In this document: positions 43,105 through 45,703 of the stretch, piece by piece
Position numbering within the stretch: the first letter of the stretch is position 1
Layout of the letters: every line of letters begins with the position of its first letter
Origin: Spirochaetaceae bacterium
Lineage (GTDB): Bacteria > Spirochaetota > Spirochaetia > CADAEX01
NCBI GenBank assembly: GCA_009780675.1
Contig: WQZP01000020.1
Location: 1-45,703, forward strand
Direction: 5' to 3'
DNA: 45,703 nt
The notes under the pieces: generated by a model
What the model was told of the DNA's origin: nothing
The model's database searches: none
What the model saw: the letters and a program-made list of their open reading frames with translations, nothing else
Translations under genes and position numbers: made by a program

Positions 43105-44124
43105 TTGGAAAGCCCTACAATAGGAATAAGAATTGCCAATGGAACATATTTTCCCATTTTAAAGCAGGATGATAGCGCTAAAAAAAAGGTAGTTCTTTCG
43201 CCTGTAAAAGAAAACCAAACAGATGTAAAAATCGATATTTTTAGGGGAGAAGGCGAGGGGATGTACAATCCTGTATATGTTGGAAGCCTTATTCTCAATA
43301 ATATTGATCAAGAATCTGGAAAAGTTCCTGATGTTGAGCTACTTTTAAGTGTAAATGACGATGGCATACTTGATGCGCAGGCATTTGAACCAATATCTGG
43401 CGTTAAGCAGTTTTTATCTGTAAGTCTTGATTCAATTGATAGCAATTTCAGCTTTTATGATATGCCGGATTCTTCTGAAGATAGCGATTCAATTGATGAA
43501 CCCCGTTTTTCATCTGATTTTGAAGATGATGAGAGCGAAAATAGTCAGGATGATACAGAAGATAGTATAGAAGATGAAGAAGAAAAATGGTCCTATGAGC
43601 GTGAAGATGACGATGAATATGAAAGAGAAGAAAGAAGAAGAAAAAGCAAAATAATAGCTATAATATTGATAGTTTTGTTAGTGCTTTTACTCGGTTTTCT
43701 TGCCTATGTGCTTATTATGAGGCCTGCTTTTGCTAGAAACGCTGATGGCAGCGGCTCTGCGGTAGTTCAAAGAGAATTGGAAACACCGCCTCCTGCAGCG
43801 CGACCAGAGACGCCTCCTCCTGTTGCAGCGCGACCGGAAACACCACCTCCTGCAGCGCGGCCAGAGACGCCTCCTCCTGTTGCAGCACGACCGGAAACAC
43901 CGCCTCCTGCAGCGCGACCAGTAACACCTCCTGCGGCACAGCAAGCGCCTGATGCAAGAGGGCAAGATATAGTATACACTATAAGATGGGGCGATACCCT
44001 ATGGGATATTTCAAATACCTTCTATAGAACTCCATGGCTTTATAGAAAAATTGCCAGAGATAATAATATTAGGAATCCAAACCGCATATATGCAGGCCGG
44101 CGCTTAATAATAAAACCTGAATAG
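43105..44124 (+). CDS. Hsp70-SBD-like / TM / LysM fusion protein
   Basis: This protein of 339 residues has an unusual domain order. Residues 1-108 resemble the beta substrate-binding domain of DnaK/Hsp70, without any ATPase domain: IGIRIANGTYFPIL, ENQTDVKIDIFRGEGE, LGSLIL-like and VNDDGILDAQAFE fit in order. A very acidic stretch (110-178) follows. One membrane helix (about 182-206) comes next, then a Pro/Ala repeat (225-272) and a LysM peptidoglycan-binding domain (288-339, YTIRWGDTLWDIS). The expected topology is Hsp70-like part inside and LysM in the periplasm. The start is TTG with GGAGG seven bases upstream. It is followed by ftsK after about 90 bases. The function is unknown. Confidence 0.85.
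   Translation: MESPTIGIRIANGTYFPILKQDDSAKKKVVLSPVKENQTDVKIDIFRGEGEGMYNPVYVGSLILNNIDQESGKVPDVELLLSVNDDGILDAQAFEPISGVKQFLSVSLDSIDSNFSFYDMPDSSEDSDSIDEPRFSSDFEDDESENSQDDTEDSIEDEEEKWSYEREDDDEYEREERRRKSKIIAIILIVLLVLLLGFLAYVLIMRPAFARNADGSGSAVVQRELETPPPAARPETPPPVAARPETPPPAARPETPPPVAARPETPPPAARPVTPPAAQQAPDARGQDIVYTIRWGDTLWDISNTFYRTPWLYRKIARDNNIRNPNRIYAGRRLIIKPE
43780..43935 (+). repeat. 57-bp Pro/Ala-encoding minisatellite
   Basis: A 57-base unit encoding ETPPPAARPETPPPVAARP is repeated twice in full (43780-43836, 43837-43893) and once in part. It forms the periplasmic spacer between the membrane helix and the LysM domain. In-frame changes in copy number would alter the spacer length. Confidence 0.88.
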
Positions 44125-44216
44125 TTTTTCCATTCATTCCATTGGGAATAATTGAATTTTGATGGTTGAATCAGTAATCATAAAATTGGTATTCTTAATG
44201 AGAATGGAGAAAATTA

Positions 44217-45703
44217 GTGTTTAAAAATAAAAAAAAGGCTATAGCAACAGCGGTAATTACTGTTATAGCCATATATCTTATATTTGCAATCTTTTCTGCC
44301 AAATCAGGCGCTGCAAATCTGTTACTATTTCCAGGACTTTTTCTATATAACTATTACTTTGACTCAGCATTTTATATCCCCATATATCTTTTGATTTGCA
44401 CGTTCTTTTTGCTAAAACATAGGTTTAATAAAAGCAATATAATTCTGCTTATCCTTACAATTTTTCCTTTTTTGACAGTTAGTCTTGCACTGCGCCTTAT
44501 ATATGTTGAAATAGGTTTAAGCGCAATTGAAAGAGGGCTTTTGAATTCATTTGGGCTATTTGCCCCATTTGTTCTATTCCTTCTGGCAATAGCACAGCTT
44601 ATTCTTATTGTAAAACTTGGCGTTTTTCTGCATGAAAAAATGAAAAAAGAAGATGCTGTTGTTATCGAAAATGCTGCTGTCGAGGGTAGCGTTGTAGAAG
44701 CTGGCGTTGTGGAAGATAGTGTTGCAGAAGATGATGAAGATTACGAGGGAAGTTATGAGCCTGTTCTGCAAGTTCATAACCCAATTGAAGTTAATAACGC
44801 TGAGGACGACGAAGCGGATAACGATGATATCCCGCACTCCCCTGCAAGAGCAAAATTTACCGAATTAAATTTCAACTATTCTCCTGCTGAATATGGCGTT
44901 TCTGCTCCTGATTTGGAAGATAAAAAAGAACAGAAAATACTGACAACAGAAAATATTCCCGACAATGTTGATGATGAAATTTATAATCAGCCTGCATACT
45001 ATAGAATGGGAAAAGAAGCAGAAGAAATAAAAGATTTTTCAGAGTTAGATAATCTTCCTCTTGACCCAGACCCGGAAGAAGCAGAGATGGATCAGTATGA
45101 AGAAGATGAAGAGGGGAATGAAAAAGAAGATATTCTTGAAGCAGAAGATGCTCTGGAAGCAGAGGCAGATAAAAATATTGCCGAAGTTTTAACACAGTCG
45201 GATAATAACCCTGTTGTTGTAAAAGAGTATTTTGCATCACAGAAAAAAATTAATCTTAAAAAAGCAAGTTATAAAATTCCTGTTGATATACTTGATGAAT
45301 ATGAAGAAACCGGTTTTGTGGCAATTGATGAGCGTACTAAGGAAGAGGCCAGGATATTAAAGCAAACTCTCGCGGAATTCAGAATAGAAGCAGAAGTTAC
45401 TGGAATAAAAAGAGGTCCTGTAATTACAATGTTTGAAATACTTCCTGCGCCTGGAGTAAAGCTTTCAAAAATTACAAATCTTGCAGATAATATTGCGCTG
45501 CGTCTTGCTGCGTCAAGGGTAAGGATTGTTGCCCCAATCCCTGGAAAGCATGCAGTTGGAATAGAGGTGCCGAACAGAAAAAGGGCTATTGTTTCTTTTC
45601 GGGAACTTATTTATGTGGATTATCCGCAATATTCAAAATATCATCTTCCGATTATTCTTGGAAAAGATATAACAGGCGAAGAGCAAATAATCGATCTTAC
45701 GCA
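44217..45703 (+). CDS. ftsK: DNA translocase FtsK/SpoIIIE (3' end cut by window)
   Basis: FtsK pumps chromosomal DNA through the closing septum and helps resolve dimers. The frame begins at GTG 44217, with GGAG seven bases upstream, and stays open to the window end (495 codons so far). About four membrane segments occupy residues 1-135, a short form. An acidic, low-complexity linker (about 140-330) follows. The alpha domain of the motor starts near residue 350, with GPVITMFEILPAPGVKLSKI and GKHAVGIEVPN. The Walker motifs lie beyond the edge. Confidence 0.94.
   Translation, partial: MFKNKKKAIATAVITVIAIYLIFAIFSAKSGAANLLLFPGLFLYNYYFDSAFYIPIYLLICTFFLLKHRFNKSNIILLILTIFPFLTVSLALRLIYVEIGLSAIERGLLNSFGLFAPFVLFLLAIAQLILIVKLGVFLHEKMKKEDAVVIENAAVEGSVVEAGVVEDSVAEDDEDYEGSYEPVLQVHNPIEVNNAEDDEADNDDIPHSPARAKFTELNFNYSPAEYGVSAPDLEDKKEQKILTTENIPDNVDDEIYNQPAYYRMGKEAEEIKDFSELDNLPLDPDPEEAEMDQYEEDEEGNEKEDILEAEDALEAEADKNIAEVLTQSDNNPVVVKEYFASQKKINLKKASYKIPVDILDEYEETGFVAIDERTKEEARILKQTLAEFRIEAEVTGIKRGPVITMFEILPAPGVKLSKITNLADNIALRLAASRVRIVAPIPGKHAVGIEVPNRKRAIVSFRELIYVDYPQYSKYHLPIILGKDITGEEQIIDLT

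Noticed and set aside
43780-43935. Regular repeats as a CRISPR array
   Set aside because: The units are directly adjacent without unique spacers and encode a Pro/Ala-rich stretch in frame.
1-45703. tRNA, rRNA, riboswitch or mobile-element genes
   Set aside because: No cloverleaf consensus, rRNA segment, riboswitch core, transposase or integrase was seen in the gaps or frames.

Overview
The window looks like a piece of a low-GC spirochete chromosome, most likely a Treponema or close relative. The reasons are an E-DUF2764-A-B-D-I-K V-type ATPase operon of the treponemal/chlamydial kind, several treponeme-style lipoproteins and secreted proteins without clear families, a dual cyclophilin/FKBP immunophilin, a TraB-family protein, and genes that use TTG as well as ATG starts behind strong Shine-Dalgarno sites. 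Both edges cut genes: a transketolase has lost its 5' end and an FtsK/SpoIIIE translocase its 3' end. No rRNA, tRNA, CRISPR array, IS element or prophage was recognised.

Layout. 1-9.9 kb: transketolase, patatin-like phospholipase, an anchored protein of unknown function, a TPR lipoprotein, a TraB-family membrane protein, RadA, and a secreted dual immunophilin. 10-14.5 kb: a serine block. rex-serC-serA is a tight minus-strand operon headed by a perfect 26-bp palindrome that looks like a Rex operator. Facing it is a DUF1015 gene that looks foreign in base composition and has its own consensus promoter. 14.7-22.2 kb: the V-ATPase operon, preceded by a 17-bp palindrome next to a TTGACA box and closed by a strong terminator. 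22.4-23.1 kb: a polyprenol/dolichol-kinase-like gene behind a perfect sigma-54 (-24/-12) promoter with an upstream repeated half-site array. 23.1-26.6 kb: a multi-pass membrane protein and three exported proteins. 26.6-32.3 kb (minus strand): a divergent SDF symporter, an SDR-like protein coupled to an M23 peptidase, and a histidine kinase/response regulator pair. 32.5-37 kb: peptidase T, a lipoprotein, and a predicted outer-membrane protein with a pentapeptide minisatellite. 37-42.2 kb: mnmE-mnmG-rsmG and a convergent TPR protein. 42.3-45.7 kb: a possibly frameshifted small secreted protein with a poly-T tract, then a protein joining an Hsp70-like substrate-binding domain to a membrane segment and a LysM domain, then ftsK.

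How the parts work together. The serine block suggests that NADH/NAD+ status, sensed by Rex, controls entry into serine synthesis. DUF1015 is a candidate accessory enzyme for that pathway. The V-ATPase carries a c-ring signature (Ser57-Gln58, Gln99, Glu128) resembling the sodium site of Enterococcus NtpK, so it may couple to Na+. Envelope functions dominate the rest. The strongest candidates for undescribed biology are the Hsp70-SBD/TM/LysM protein next to ftsK, the sigma-54-controlled lipid-kinase gene, and the redox-controlled serine operon. All calls come from reading the sequence; no database search was run.
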